In this document: piece by piece, positions 1 through 10,322 of the stretch
Layout of the letters: every line of letters starts with the position of its first letter
Position numbering within the stretch: position 1 is the stretch's first letter
Origin: Thermomucor indicae-seudaticae
Taxonomy: Eukaryota > Mucoromycota > Mucoromycetes > Mucorales > Lichtheimiaceae
Direction: 5' to 3'
DNA length: 13,175 bases
Assembly: GCA_000787465.1 (NCBI GenBank)
Contig: JSYX01000783.1
Coordinates: 1 to 13,175, forward strand
Position numbers and translations under genes: made by a program
Notes under the pieces: generated by a model
What the model saw: the letters and a program-made list of their open reading frames with translations, nothing else
Told to the model about the DNA's origin: nothing
Databases searched by the model: none

Positions 1-308
1 TCGTCATCACGAGTTTTACCATATCTGGTAAGTTACAAACATACTCTTGCAGTATTGAATACAGATACTAATTGAAGCGGTATATGCGTCAATTGGGAGT
101 ACATTTTGCGTTGGCGTGAAAATCCACTGTGTGCAGCAGCAAATTTTTGCTAATCACTGCCGCAAGTGGATCTGATCTCAGAGCGAAGTGTATTTCTACT
201 TGACGCAAATATCGCGTAAAAAACCAGTATCAAATGCTTCTTCCTTTTGCTATTCCAAGTCGTATTCGTACAATACAACTTTATTATATGTTTTACTAAC
301 TAGACTCA
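1..308. other. Left-edge intergenic segment, 3' flank of the protease gene
   Basis: No confident gene is visible. It holds the 3' flank of the minus-strand protease-like gene, including an AATAAA hexamer and a partial copy of that gene's end (listed separately). On the plus strand, a GTAAGT at 31-36 followed by TACTAAT near position 68 resembles a splice donor and branch site. Short open frames follow it and stop near 110-175. This could be the last intron and exon of a plus-strand gene running in from the left, but no family is recognisable and the reading frame is not fixed. Confidence 0.4.
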
Positions 309-338
309 TTAATGCTTCTTCACTTTTACTATTCTAAG
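220..338 (-). repeat. Imperfect duplication of the protease gene's 3' end
   Basis: Two similar stretches lie 78 bases apart. Copy A (about 297-338) contains the last codons and stop of the protease-like gene. Copy B (about 220-259) lies in its 3' flank. They share the block AATGCTTCTTC, then a similar run through TTTT-CTATTC-AAG, with a few substitutions and one gap. Similarity fades over about 40 bases. This looks like a small old tandem duplication. Confidence 0.55.
280..285 (-). terminator. Candidate poly(A) signal of the protease-like gene
   Basis: AATAAA on the minus strand, 23 bases after the stop codon that ends at 309. The hexamer is exact. Its use is inferred from position only. Confidence 0.5.
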
Positions 339-2160
339 ACCGTCGCATGGCTGGCCTTTTTTGAGCGCCAAACCAACCTGGTTCTTGACAGGATCAAAAA
401 CGGTATAAAAGAGGTTTGTGAAACTGGTGCCGAGCACCCAGTCTCTTTCCGCCTCGCTACGAGCGATCCGAGTAGCACAGCAGTCAGAGTCAGCGTCAAT
501 GACGCGAGTCCAGTATTGAGGAGGAATTTCGACCGCGTAGTCACCAAAGTACATCTTCAGGGTGGGCATGTGTTTGATATGAGAGCATTTCACCTTGTAT
601 GTCTGGGTAGGCTCCAGGAATCTACCGCCAAAGACCTTGTGATAAATGTCAGCTAGAAAAAGAGATAGTCAGACACTGTGTACATGTATCATGGCTTCAT
701 GCTTTAACATACCTTGGTCGGCTGGCATGGAAATAAAGAAGTCAGATGTGGAAATCGAGGCAATGGCACCGGGCTTCTGTTCAATAACTAGATCCTTATC
801 AAAGCTTATCTTGGTGATCGGTAGGTCCCAGCTGACGCTGCGTTCGGCAAGGTCCATGTAGTATACTTCGCCCTCGATTGCGCTCTCATCAATTCCGCCT
901 TTGTTCAAGTTGTTACTAAAAGTTCTTATGTCTTGGAGAAAAGGAAGGGATTACCTAGAACAAGGTAACCAGCCGGCTCTTCAACGGTTCGCTTAAGGAA
1001 TCCAAATCCTCCAGAAGTCACTGGCGATGTTGTTGTTGATGTTGTTGGCTGTTGTCCAAGCACAGAAGAAGACGATGTCGTAGTTTCTGTTGTGTTGTTT
1101 GCGCTTTGCGGCGTGGTCGTCTGTGGCTCCCCAAAGGTATTACCATTGGAGGAGGAGGTGGTGGTGGTGGAGGAGGAAGAAGGCGCCACGCCAGAGCTTC
1201 CAAAGCCATTGTCGCTCGAACTTGTCGTGTACATACCAAACTGTGAACTCTGAAGTCCTGAACCTTGCTGGTATGCGTTTGGAATAAAAGCAGAATCGGG
1301 CAAGTCTCGGCGCATCATGGCTACAATCGCGTGTATTAGCTTAAATGATTTTAACTTTTCCTGATAATACGGGCGCACCTCTGGCTGGACTAGTAATGAT
1401 TGTAGTTTTGTTGAAATCAACCGAACGACCTAAACCAAAGTAACCGTCTAGCAGGCCAAAAAATCAGGGTCAGATCAGATACTGTCCATATGCCCCGCAT
1501 CCCACACTATAAGCATACCGAAACCAGCATCAAATCCAGTCATGCGATAGGCGCTTCCGAACGGTTGATTATGAACCTTAATTCCGCTGAATTCGACAGT
1601 ATCGAGGTAGACATTGGTTTCGACACAAGCGTGGTCGTATTTGACCCTGAGTTTGCGACCCGTCCAGGTCACTGTTTCGGATTCCGTGGCGTAGTAAGTG
1701 CACCGATTCAAGCAGTTGTCGTTTTTACACTGGAGTGCATGTGAGTGACTGGTCCGCTACATCAGTTCAGAGTATACAAGTCGTACCTGAGAGCCGCGAA
1801 CCCAGGAATAACCAGAACCTCAAAGAAGTTGCTGTTAATAACACTCCGCCTTATGTCTGTATATCTTTTCGGCTTACTGGTATCAAAGGCCATAACGAAT
1901 TCCTGTGGTGGAGTCCCAATGGAGACTTTTCCTCCAAGCTGTAAGTACAGTACATAACGAAAGGTTGATATCTCGGTTTTCGTCAATTGCCCTTATTTTA
2001 TTCATTAATACGTTACCACGCCATTCTGAAGCACTTCTGCGTCTCCTTTGACGAGGCCATCGCCGTGCCGTCGTTGAAACAAAGGCACCTTGATAGGATC
2101 GGCCATCACAGCAGCAGACGCCATAAGCGTTGCTATGCAGAACAGACTCGTGGTATACAT
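309..2160 (-). CDS. Secreted pepsin-like aspartic protease homologue, probably catalytically dead
   Basis: Rebuilt as eight exons: 2160-2017, 1938-1878, 1818-1787, 1756-1519, 1447-1379, 1320-955, 898-713, 652-309 (1440 nt, 479 aa). Introns are 78, 59, 30, 71, 58, 56 and 60 nt. Residues 1-20 form a signal peptide ending in AVMA, followed by a short propeptide-like segment. The N-lobe motif VSIGTPPQEF (53-62) leads to FDTSS at 66-70, with D67 as the first catalytic Asp but DTS instead of DTG. DGYFGLGR (159-166) is the usual hydrophobic-Gly loop. A Ser/Thr-rich insert of about 75 residues (215-290) precedes LVLGGIDE. The second active-site block, normally DTG/DSG, reads ISTSD at 352-356, so the second Asp is replaced, probably by S353. 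The C-terminus keeps WVLGTSFTNLFYTVFDPVK, typical of the fold. Membership of the A1 family is well supported. Lack of proteolysis is inferred. The 30-nt third intron is the weakest point; a 45-nt alternative (1757-1801) is also in phase. The start is the ATG with a signal peptide, preceded by a pyrimidine-rich leader. Confidence 0.85.
1147..1183 (+). repeat. GGA/GGT trinucleotide tract opposite the Ser/Thr-rich exon
   Basis: A run of GGA, GGT and GAA triplets on the plus strand. On the coding (minus) strand it encodes part of the Ser/Thr run of the protease-like protein. Closely spaced GG pairs could form a two-layer G-quadruplex on the template strand. Such tracts often change length by slippage. 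Confidence 0.6.
1757..1786 (-). other. Candidate 30-nt ultra-short intron in the protease-like gene
   Basis: Removing these bases (CAG before GTACGA, ending in TGATGTAG) joins two well-matching protein segments, WVRGSQ and a Cys-containing stretch. Its length is a multiple of three. If retained, it adds nine codons and then an in-frame TAG. An alternative donor 15 bases upstream (TGG before GTTCGC) would give 45 nt in the same phase, but its donor is weaker. Confidence 0.45.
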
Positions 2161-2808
2161 GTTTTGGGAAAATAACGAAAGGAGCGATTAAGATAAGGAA
2201 AGAAAGGAATAAAGGAAGATAGGGAACCTCAACAAAAGAAAAGAGGCGCTTCAACTTATTTTTGTAAACGGGATACATCTTCTCGACAGTCTGTGGCATG
2301 CCATCTTGGATTTCCGATCACCCCCTTCTCTTCCTGCTTTCAACCATGAATATGGATGCTCGTTCCAGGTTAACACTTCTCCGATTTCCATGGTATTACT
2401 TTGACATTTATGAGCTGATTCAGACGCTAATTATACCAGTAAGAATGATGCATGCTGTATATAAATTAGCATGACAGAGCCTTCGGGATGGTCTTCCCCT
2501 CAAACCCCTTTCTTTTGGTTCTCGACACGTGCATCATGGTTCTTCAAATACCTGGATTTCGGTAACGCAATGTACCTTGTGTGACAGGCCTCTACAACTC
2601 CGCATCGTGCGGAACATGCTCACCTCGTGCAAGAAAAAAGAACTCATGCCCATGTCTACAACAAAACGACGACGCTTTAATATAATACAAGGAGCTAGTA
2701 CTGATACATTCGAAATTGGTAACATGCGAATAAAAGAAAAGAATAAATACAGATATGGGAATGAATGGTATACAAGACTATATAACAAAAGGAAGGAGAA
2801 TATACGTT
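2161..2808. other. Intergenic: protease promoter and flippase 3' flank
   Basis: 648 bases between two minus-strand genes. The 60-70 bases next to the protease ATG are pyrimidine-rich on the minus strand, as in many fungal leaders. A palindromic CACGTG is at 2526-2531 and a perfect 5-bp inverted repeat with 3-bp loop at 2600-2612. A TATATAAA is at 2458-2465, about 300 bases from the protease start, probably too far to be its TATA box. I see no convincing gene here. Confidence 0.5.
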
Positions 2809-5800
2809 TTATGCTGCGGTATTTGGAGGAGGAGTCCTTCGTCCACCATGAAGACGACCATCACGAAGTACCAGCTCAATCTCACGCACAATGGTGTTGT
2901 CGTACGGCTTGTAAACCCGGCGAAAGTACTTGACTGCAACCCGAGGAAGAAAACTGGCAGTAACAGTAAGTATCAGCATTAGCCAGTAGTAGCCCAGACC
3001 AAACAGGCGGACTTGTCCCCCGAAGATGAACGTGTTGAACTGGGAATAAATGCCGACAAATAAATAGTACACCAGAATCGATAATGCAATGATTCCAACC
3101 TGGATCCAGGTGTAGCTGTACAGGGCAAGGGCCACAAACAGGTTGGCCACAATAACCGCGATACTGGACATAATAGTGCCTATCTCATAAACACCGTTCG
3201 CGTCGTATCCGTTCTTGTCCGGGGTTCCTCCAACCAACAACATGTATGGAAAGAAGAAACACACGGCGGACTGGAAGATGGAATCGAATATAATTGCCCA
3301 AAATCGCCATACTTTGAACTTGTCGTTGCGCAAACCCATACGGTACAGCTCTGGATAGCACAAGGACATTTCGGCTGACATGTCCTGGTCCCAAATACCT
3401 TTCGTTTTTCCTTCTGTCAGCAAGACAGTCACTGACAGCAAAAAAGGGGGAATGCTTACCTAAGAAAATGATTGGTAGAGACGTGAAGATTAAATTGTAC
3501 AACGTCACCAGAGAGTAATCAAAGATCATGGACCCAGTGAATCTGTCAGATATACAAGTAAGAACAAGTTCGCACTTTGGCGTTACCCGTTATGTGTATA
3601 TACTTACTGGCAGAATATCTGGTACCAGAATAGCACAAAGGTCCAGACAATATTCTTGTAAAAGAAACCCATAATCAGTTCAGAAGTTCGGAGGTAAGAC
3701 CAACGGCCATGAACGAGCAGTAACTTCCGCAAGAACCGAAACTGTGCAATGGCATAATCCGATGCCATCACTGCCTGCCGACCTTCGACGCCAGAGATAC
3801 CGATTCCAACGTTTGCTGCTTGAATCATCGATACATCGTTCGCACCGTCTCCGACAGCAAGTGTCATGACACCCAAACCTTTCTTTACCATGGTCACTAC
3901 TTGTGCCTTTTGCTTCGGACTCACGCGGCAACACAGCACGCTTGCACATCGAGTCCCCAGAACTAACAGCATTTCACGAGTATCAGGTTCGATGGCGTAT
4001 TCTAGCGTTGTGCCATCGATAACTAGGGCTCGACTTTGGTTGTTCATTTTGTTATTAGCATCCGAATTAGTAGATTCGAGGGCATGTCTCAGCTGCTTTG
4101 CCGTGTCTTCGCGGTTATCAGCTTTCAAGACCAGCAATTGCATTTCGTTCGTGATCAGGTTACACGAGTAGCCAATGTTGATGGCTGTCTCAGTCTTGTC
4201 GCCTGTCAAGACCCAAATCTTTATGCCTGAACGTGCTAATTCCGCAATGGTCTCCGGAACACCGTCTTGCAGTCGGTCCTCGATCGCTGTTCCACCCATC
4301 AAGAGCATATTGCTTTCGATTTCTTCGCAGACTTCGTCCATCTTTTCTTCTCGGTTATAGATACTTGCACATGCTTCTTGATACCTTCTGTTCCATGCCT
4401 TGTATTCGTCTGCAGCAATGAATCTATATGCCAGGCAGAGAGTTCGTAGACCTTCGTTTGCGAAATCTTGCAAGTGCTCGTTGGTGGCGTCCCGTATCTT
4501 GCTTTGTGATTGTGCCAGTTCTTTCTGATCGCCAAAGTCATGACACAAGCGCTCAAATATCACCGAATCGGCACCTTTGCATAATAAAACGATTCGATCG
4601 CTGTCCTTGGGCTTGACAATTACACTCATTCTTTTCCGTGTCGAATTAAAGTCCAGGCTGTTTAAGAGCTCGAATTGCTTGACTTGGCCCATGACTTTTA
4701 CCGTTAGTATATTGGACTCGCGACCGAGATACACGAAACCAAGGTCACGAGCAGCGGCAACTAAGGCGGCTTCGTCAGGAGACTGTGCCTTGTATTCAAT
4801 ATAATCCGGGTTTTGTTCATCTGGACGTTCGGGAATAACAGTGTGACATAAAGCAAGAGTCGACATGAAGTGCGCCATAGCCATCGCGTGCGGTGTGTCT
4901 TGCTTGAGGTCGTCGAAAAACTTGGGATCAATAAACGTTGGACGGGGACCCACATGTTCGTTCCGGAACATCTCGCTCTGTTTTTCAAACATCTCTTTCT
5001 TGGCTCTTTCCATGGTGTCTTCTGTCAGTGTGGAGTCAGCGTCTGACAATACCTCTTTCCCGGGTGATTCCTTTTGTTTCTCTTCCGCTGTAAGCTTGAT
5101 TTCGGCAGCACCAGCTGCTCCAAGACCGTATGATACCCCATCAATCGTGCATTTCCGGAACTCCATCACGTTCTGAGTCAGAGTACCAGTCTTGTCAGAG
5201 AATATGTATTGAATCTGACCAAGGTCGTCAGAGATGTTCCAGGTCTTTGCAATACATGGCGTATCCGTCTTTTCATAGTACATATCGATATCGGCATAGA
5301 TAAAGTAAGCCTTATTTTTTCCACACATAGTCAGTAACCGCCAGATATTCGTATTGTCAATCCTAACTTACGGCTAAAGTTTTTACGATTTCGACGGAAA
5401 TATAAAGGGAAATTGGCACAATGTTCTGATAAAGAATAAGTGTGACCCTGTCGTCAATCGTAAATAAACTGCATCTATAACTTGCTGATCAGCCACTTAC
5501 CAGAAGGTCAGAAAACCATCGTATGAAGCATTTGATCCACGGATATTGTAGTCAAAGTAGGGAGCAGAACCAGGAGCATGAAACTGCACACTATCCAGTA
5601 CTGAACTGATAATGCAAATGATCGCCAAAATGATGAAATTGGCTATTACCTAATATACGCCGATGAAGAGAGAGGTTAGAGAGTTGATGAAAATAACAAT
5701 AATAAAGTTCCCAACTTACATGTGGATTCGTCTGTTTCTGGATTTTACTACGCTTGGAAGGTGTACGGCCAGAGTTAAGCATGATCTTTGTATCGTTACC

Positions 5801-7231
5801 CGTAAATATTACGAGACCTATCACCCATCGCGTATTCCGCAAGACGCATCCTCGTAGAAGTATATTATTGTACGTGATCGCTTCCGTCTTTTGGTGGGAG
5901 ACGGTCGTCTCGTTTTCGTCTGGTTGTTCAATGTCCCATCGCATCACACCGTTGTACTGATACAGATTGGCATGAGGCGGCTCGCTCTCAATATAAAAAC
6001 GTGCGCGTTCACAGTCGTGCACCGTGCGGATACCACTGGTAGCCGAGAGCCCTTGGCGTGCCTTCAGATTCGTTTCACCGTCCAGATTCTGTGTCTCAAT
6101 GTAACACAAATTGTCAGTTTCAGATGTTGACAGGATCACCACATCCGCAGGAACGTCCTCGTCATTTCGCATCATGATATAGTCTCCGACGCTGATATCT
6201 TGCCACTGCACTTGTTGCCACCACACCTTGCATTTCGGTGCTGGCGGATCGCCTGCTGGCAGATCTCCACATTTAATATCAGAGGGATGAACGGTCGAAG
6301 GCCGCCGAATACTTGACATTTCGTGCGTAGTCGAAGCGCGATGTAATACCGAGTGAGGGATGGATCCTGGACGGTAAGGCGTACGTTTCCTGGCTGCTGG
6401 CGGTTTGAAGATATTGCTGAGTTCAGAGCGCAAGGTATCTGAGCGCTGACGGACGGTGGAAAACAAACGCTTGGATGGCGATGGTACATATTTTGGTGGT
6501 GGCGGTGACGGTGTCATTGGTTCTGGTATAGGAGGCGATGCGCCTTCTGGTAGAGATTGTTGCGAAGGAGCGGCAAGAGGCGTCAATTCATCACCAGCCG
6601 CGCCACCGTCTGCCATGACGACTGGTTTCTTTTTAGCAGTCGATAGGCGGTAAGCATGAGAATACTTGTTTTCCAAGCCGGCAAGCATGCAAAAGAAACC
6701 AAGAAATACATAGACCGCATGCCATTTGCTCCCTGTACTGTCCATGACGTTGACATTGGTCCAATTACCGAGCCGTAAAACTTTAGTATTATTGACTCGA
6801 TCGTCACTCTGATTTCGTTTCCAATCCTCTATTGCATCTTTAATGGCCGTAATGAGCAGAATGGCCATGAGCGGCATGGCCGAGACGGCAGGTTCTGTGA
6901 CGCCAAAAATAGGTATACACTGCAATACAACGAGCAGCAAGAAATACAGATTGGCGACATTGCGAAACTGCTCAAACAAGTTCTTTGGTATAAATGTTAA
7001 TGGCGTGTATTTGGCTGTACGAATGCGATTGCTGACGAAATGGCGTCCAATAGGCCGGCCTTTCTCGTCGTATTCGGACGCTGGTAACTCCATATTCACA
7101 TAGATCTTGCGTCGCTGTTGCATGTATGTGGAGGTTGATTCTGTTCGTCGTAATTCTCTTTGTTGTTGTTGATCTCCATTTTCGTTTTTGCGGCGGAATA
7201 GTGAACGAATCCTCATTCGCCAACTTGTCAT
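2809..7231 (-). CDS. P4-type ATPase, phospholipid flippase (DNF1/2-like)
   Basis: Six exons: 7231-5720, 5649-5501, 5447-5372, 5310-3608, 3542-3460, 3398-2809 (4113 nt, 1370 aa), with introns of 70, 53, 61, 65 and 61 nt. The enzyme uses ATP to move phospholipids from the outer to the cytosolic leaflet. Known fungal DNF proteins act at the plasma membrane and endosomes with a CDC50/Lem3-family subunit. Visible motifs in order: M1-M2 at about 92-135; an insert of about 140 residues, rich in Pro, Ser and Arg, before the actuator domain, as in other fungal DNF proteins; DGETNLK at 384-390; PISL in M4 at 565-568; DKTGT with phosphorylated D618; SPDEAA at 756; KGAD at 824; TGDKTET at 948-954; GDGANDV at 1066-1072; then the C-terminal membrane segments with FDQD-like WDQDM. 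All catalytic residues are intact. The start is the first ATG in a frame that stays open upstream without another ATG. An upstream exon cannot be excluded. DNF1/2 is favoured over other P4 classes from the insert and the SLPIIFLG region. The exact substrate is unknown. Confidence 0.95.
3399..3459 (-). other. Last flippase intron with two in-phase acceptors
   Basis: The donor is GTAAGC at 3459. An acceptor ending at 3399 (GAAAG) gives the conserved FLGIWDQD junction. A stronger CAG acceptor at 3414 lies 15 bases earlier in the same phase and would insert five residues (EGKTK-like) after FLG. I chose the distal site because it matches family spacing. Confidence 0.6.
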
Positions 7232-7612
7232 GATCAAACGACTTTTTTTTGTTTCTTCCCCTGGTATAATATCTACAATGGCTACGTTTTTTCTTGTTTC
7301 TATCGAGGAAACAAGCAATCTCTTCGACTCTTCCGCGCCACTGACCTTTCTTGAGTGGAGAGAAAGCCCTAATATTCTATGTACTCTTTTTATGCAAGGG
7401 TTGACAGTAATAGATCGGGAAGAAAAAAGGCAGATGCCTGGGGAGGTATTCTATTCCATTCATGGGAGTCAATAGAACGGTTTCACTTGTTCTGTTTCTC
7501 AGTGGCTCTCGGACCCATCCGGCCGGATAATTTGTTTCCGAGATCTTTCAGGGCAATCCGTTATTCAAAAATAGCAATATTTGTTGTGGCAAACAAACAC
7601 TTTATTGTGCAG
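7232..7612. other. Intergenic: flippase 5' flank and PRMT5 3' flank
   Basis: 381 bases between two minus-strand genes. The part next to the flippase stays open in the flippase frame for more than 40 codons with no ATG, and an A-rich leader precedes the start codon. The part next to PRMT5 carries its AATAAA hexamer. No separate gene is supported. Confidence 0.5.
7601..7606 (-). terminator. AATAAA hexamer just after the PRMT5 stop
   Basis: Exact AATAAA on the minus strand, only six bases after the stop codon (7615-7613). If used, it implies a very short 3' UTR. Confidence 0.5.
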
Positions 7613-10081
7613 TTAGAGGCCAACCCAGTATGACCTTCCTTTGACATTATGTATCGGGGACACAGCCAATAACTCTCCTTTAGCTGATTCTACCGTAGCA
7701 CTCCATTCATACCAAACTTTCTGTGTACCCGTTGCACGCCAGAAGTCAAGCGTTACGGTCGAACCTTGAGGGACTTGTAGTGGCGTCCTTATTGGGAAAA
7801 AGATTGGGAACCAGCTAAACATTCCCGGTGAATGAGTGTCTGGATGGATCGAAATCATGACGTGTTTGTACAAGACGGCCTCGAAGTAGCCTGCAACACC
7901 ATGCATTACTGCGTCAGCGTGTTCAATTTGGAACTTGACTTGGCTATATCGCACGTTGTGCAGGTTGTTCGATGGGCTTTCGTCTTTTGGAATCGCCTTA
8001 TTGGGATGCTCAAAAGTCCAAATGGCCTTGGAGGGAGCCAGCTCGCGTATCTGCTGAAACATGACGACATAGGGGGTCTCGAAATGGACTAGGTCCTTGT
8101 AGGCAGCCACCTCGTTGTACAGCTTGTTGGATGCCAAAGGAGCTACGTATGCCGTGTAGGAAGAAGGTATCGATATACCGTCATCTAAGAATAGACTCAT
8201 ACGTTCGTTCCCTATGAGCTCATACGATAGGGGCGGCTGTTCTCTGCAAAACCACCCACCTTTCAAGAATTTCTGTGCGCCGTCCAGACATTCTGGTGAT
8301 AGTTCGTTATCACCAAAAGAGCCAAGCAGTTCACTAACCAATATATCGCACTATAGTCGTCACAGTCAGTCTTCTTATTATCCCTCACAAATTTCCAGAC
8401 ATCACCTTTTGCTCTGGTTTCCATTTCCGCATATCTGCAAACACCAGAGTCACCCTGTCATGCCATGTTGTTGCCTTGGCGTTCTGCAATCTACATTATG
8501 TAAGAGACCCTTTTTGGATGTAGCCATACTGCTTTGCTTCACAGATATTGTAACTTACGTCACAAACGCGTTCGGGTTCTTTTCAACGGCGTAAATGTGC
8601 ACTTTGCGTTCTGATTTCTCAGATGCTCGTAAACAACAGTTGACTAGGGGCCCGCGTCCTGCACCGACCACCATGATAATGCTAAAAATAGTCAAATGTC
8701 ACTATCAGATAACCGGTATGCTTTTTTCTCTGTGCTGTCTTTTCTTCAACATACGAGACATAATCTGATCCTTGTTCTACTCGATCCAATAATGCATGAT
8801 AAACGGCCTACGTGCGTATTATTTTCAGTTTATGTGCTGTTTTAGGGTGTCAGTAGATATATACCTTTTCGTACTGCTGATACTTGATTGGATCTTTTTC
8901 AAATGTCTCATACATTGAATTATCCAGGTTGTCCATGAGTGGCTGAAGCGGTGCCTGTAAATAATCTTGATATCCGGATGCAAATTGCTCGACCTCGGTC
9001 AACTCCGGCAAATGCCTATTCAGAAATCGTATGTATTCCAGGTACGATGATGGTGTGGCCGATGCATGAATCTGAGTTTCGGGAACAGTAACAATAAAGT
9101 TAGGTTGCATCTAGAGGTTGAAATATGAGTAAGAAAGAAAGATCTGCCTTTATTTGCCGTTTGGTTTACCCGATGCATCAACTTTTTGATAAAGGCCTGG
9201 TGAGGTTTTGGTAAAACAGGATAACCTTTTGCATTACTGATAAAGATTTCGGCTGGTACAATGACGGCTTTTACAGGTTCAGCTAGCCATGTATCTAATA
9301 GGACCTCGTTTTCAGGAAGCTGAGCAGGCAGTTCAAGTGCTTTGATTGAATGGAGTTAGTGAGTGGAGTGGGATGAAGATTTGGGTCTGGTTGCAACAAG
9401 CCCTACCGAGCCCAATCCTCGGGTTATATTCAGTCAATGCACGGAATCTGTTCCAGTGCTTCCATGAACTATTGGACTCAATGTTATCCGTATCGGCTAA
9501 TGGTACATGGATCCACATCTGGACAAAACCATGGACCCTATCAATCGTCAGACGTAGTGCAAACGTCAATAGACCTACTTACCTGCGTTGTGGCCATTGT
9601 GACAACAGCCTGATTAATGACTCGCGCCATATTTGTATGATTGGATCCCGTTAACTTTGGAGACATGACAGCAAACAGGCTCAAATGACATGCCCACGCC
9701 AACTCTTGAGCTAAAGCCAGTTCAGAGTTGACCCGGATATCTTGATCTGACGAATCCAACTCCAGCCAGTTGGACAACGATCCGACAATGGCTTCAGACC
9801 AGTCTATGATATGAAAAATATAAACGTGTCTTTTCGCACCTCTTACGTGTATGTTACTTACTGGCTTGCTTCAGGACCAGGTCGTCACGGTCATACACTG
9901 GATTGTCTCTCCAGCTCGTATTGTTTTTAGCGCGTAGGACGCGACTGTACCGTGGATGTACAATAGGAGTAACCACAAATTCATGACCTGCCTCCGTGGC
10001 TTGCTGAATAAAAGATTCGACTTTGTCGTAATAATCGGTCGTAAGCAGGCCAACCGAGCAGATGCGAGTCGAATCGCCCAT
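7613..10081 (-). CDS. PRMT5: Protein arginine N-methyltransferase 5 (PRMT5/Skb1/Hsl7)
   Basis: Ten exons: 10081-9862, 9803-9583, 9518-9407, 9339-9170, 9110-8865, 8807-8755, 8681-8559, 8490-8406, 8350-8260, 8184-7613 (1893 nt, 630 aa; the human protein has 637). Introns are 58, 64, 67, 59, 57, 73, 68, 55 and 75 nt. It transfers methyl from S-adenosylmethionine to make symmetric dimethylarginine on histones and Sm-type splicing proteins; the yeast relatives Skb1 and Hsl7 also affect cell-cycle and morphology control. The N-terminal TIM-barrel part covers about 1-290, with MWIHVPL near 148. The catalytic part has DPIKYQQY with F311, the position that sets symmetric methylation (human F327), and K317 (human K333). 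The SAM loop GAGRGPL is at 347-353. The double-E loop [11 protein letters not shown] places E417 and E426. The beta-barrel ends with SPGMFSWFP and RSYWVGL, as in orthologues. Everything needed for activity is present. The start gives an N-terminus of normal length. Confidence 0.96.
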
Positions 10082-10317
10082 TGATGATCCGGTGCACCTC
10101 TCTCTGTGATTAAGAACGGAACAGAAAACATGAACCGTGTCGACCTTTTAAGAGAACTCCGAATTGTCAGGCGGCATACCAGGCTTCTTTTGGCTTTGAA
10201 CCTGATCATGACAAGGTACGAAGTTCCCTCACTTCAAGTATATATATATATATATCACAAGATGTGTACTAGCACGGGCCATGGAACTGATTTTAATCAT
10301 TACCATGTAAACAGCCT
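10082..10317. other. PRMT5 upstream region
   Basis: 236 bases upstream of the PRMT5 start. The only clear feature is a TA dinucleotide run (separate entry), about 160-175 bases from the ATG. No coding signal is seen. Confidence 0.5.
10239..10255. repeat. TA dinucleotide microsatellite
   Basis: Eight TA units plus one T, uninterrupted. It lies in the PRMT5 upstream region and could act as an AT-rich promoter element, but it may simply be a microsatellite. Confidence 0.85.
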
Positions 10318-10322
10318 TTATT
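10317..10322 (-). terminator. AATAAA overlapping a stop codon
   Basis: The minus-strand sequence CATAAATAAAGG contains both the TAA that ends the 10515-10318 open frame and an AATAAA hexamer. This resembles the very short stop-to-hexamer distance of PRMT5 and hints that the open frame ends a real transcript. Confidence 0.35.

Noticed and set aside
31..56. A 25-26-nt intron on the plus strand (GTAAGT to TTGCAG)
   Set aside because: Too short to be likely, and a TACTAAT branch-like site lies after it, which favours a longer intron if any.
312..656. 114-codon open frame on the plus strand
   Set aside because: It is antisense to the last protease exon, which has clear family motifs and the better codon pattern.
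1052..1287. Plus-strand frames rich in Gly, Arg or Trp
   Set aside because: They are translations of the trinucleotide tract opposite the Ser/Thr-rich exon.
2529..2933. 134-codon plus-strand open frame
   Set aside because: Its second half is antisense to the conserved flippase C-terminus. No domain or signal peptide is recognisable, and it is rich in basic residues as expected for AT-rich filler.
7232..7318. N-terminal extension of the flippase frame by 29 codons
   Set aside because: It would need a TTG start. The first ATG is at 7231, and the extension has no family similarity that I can see.
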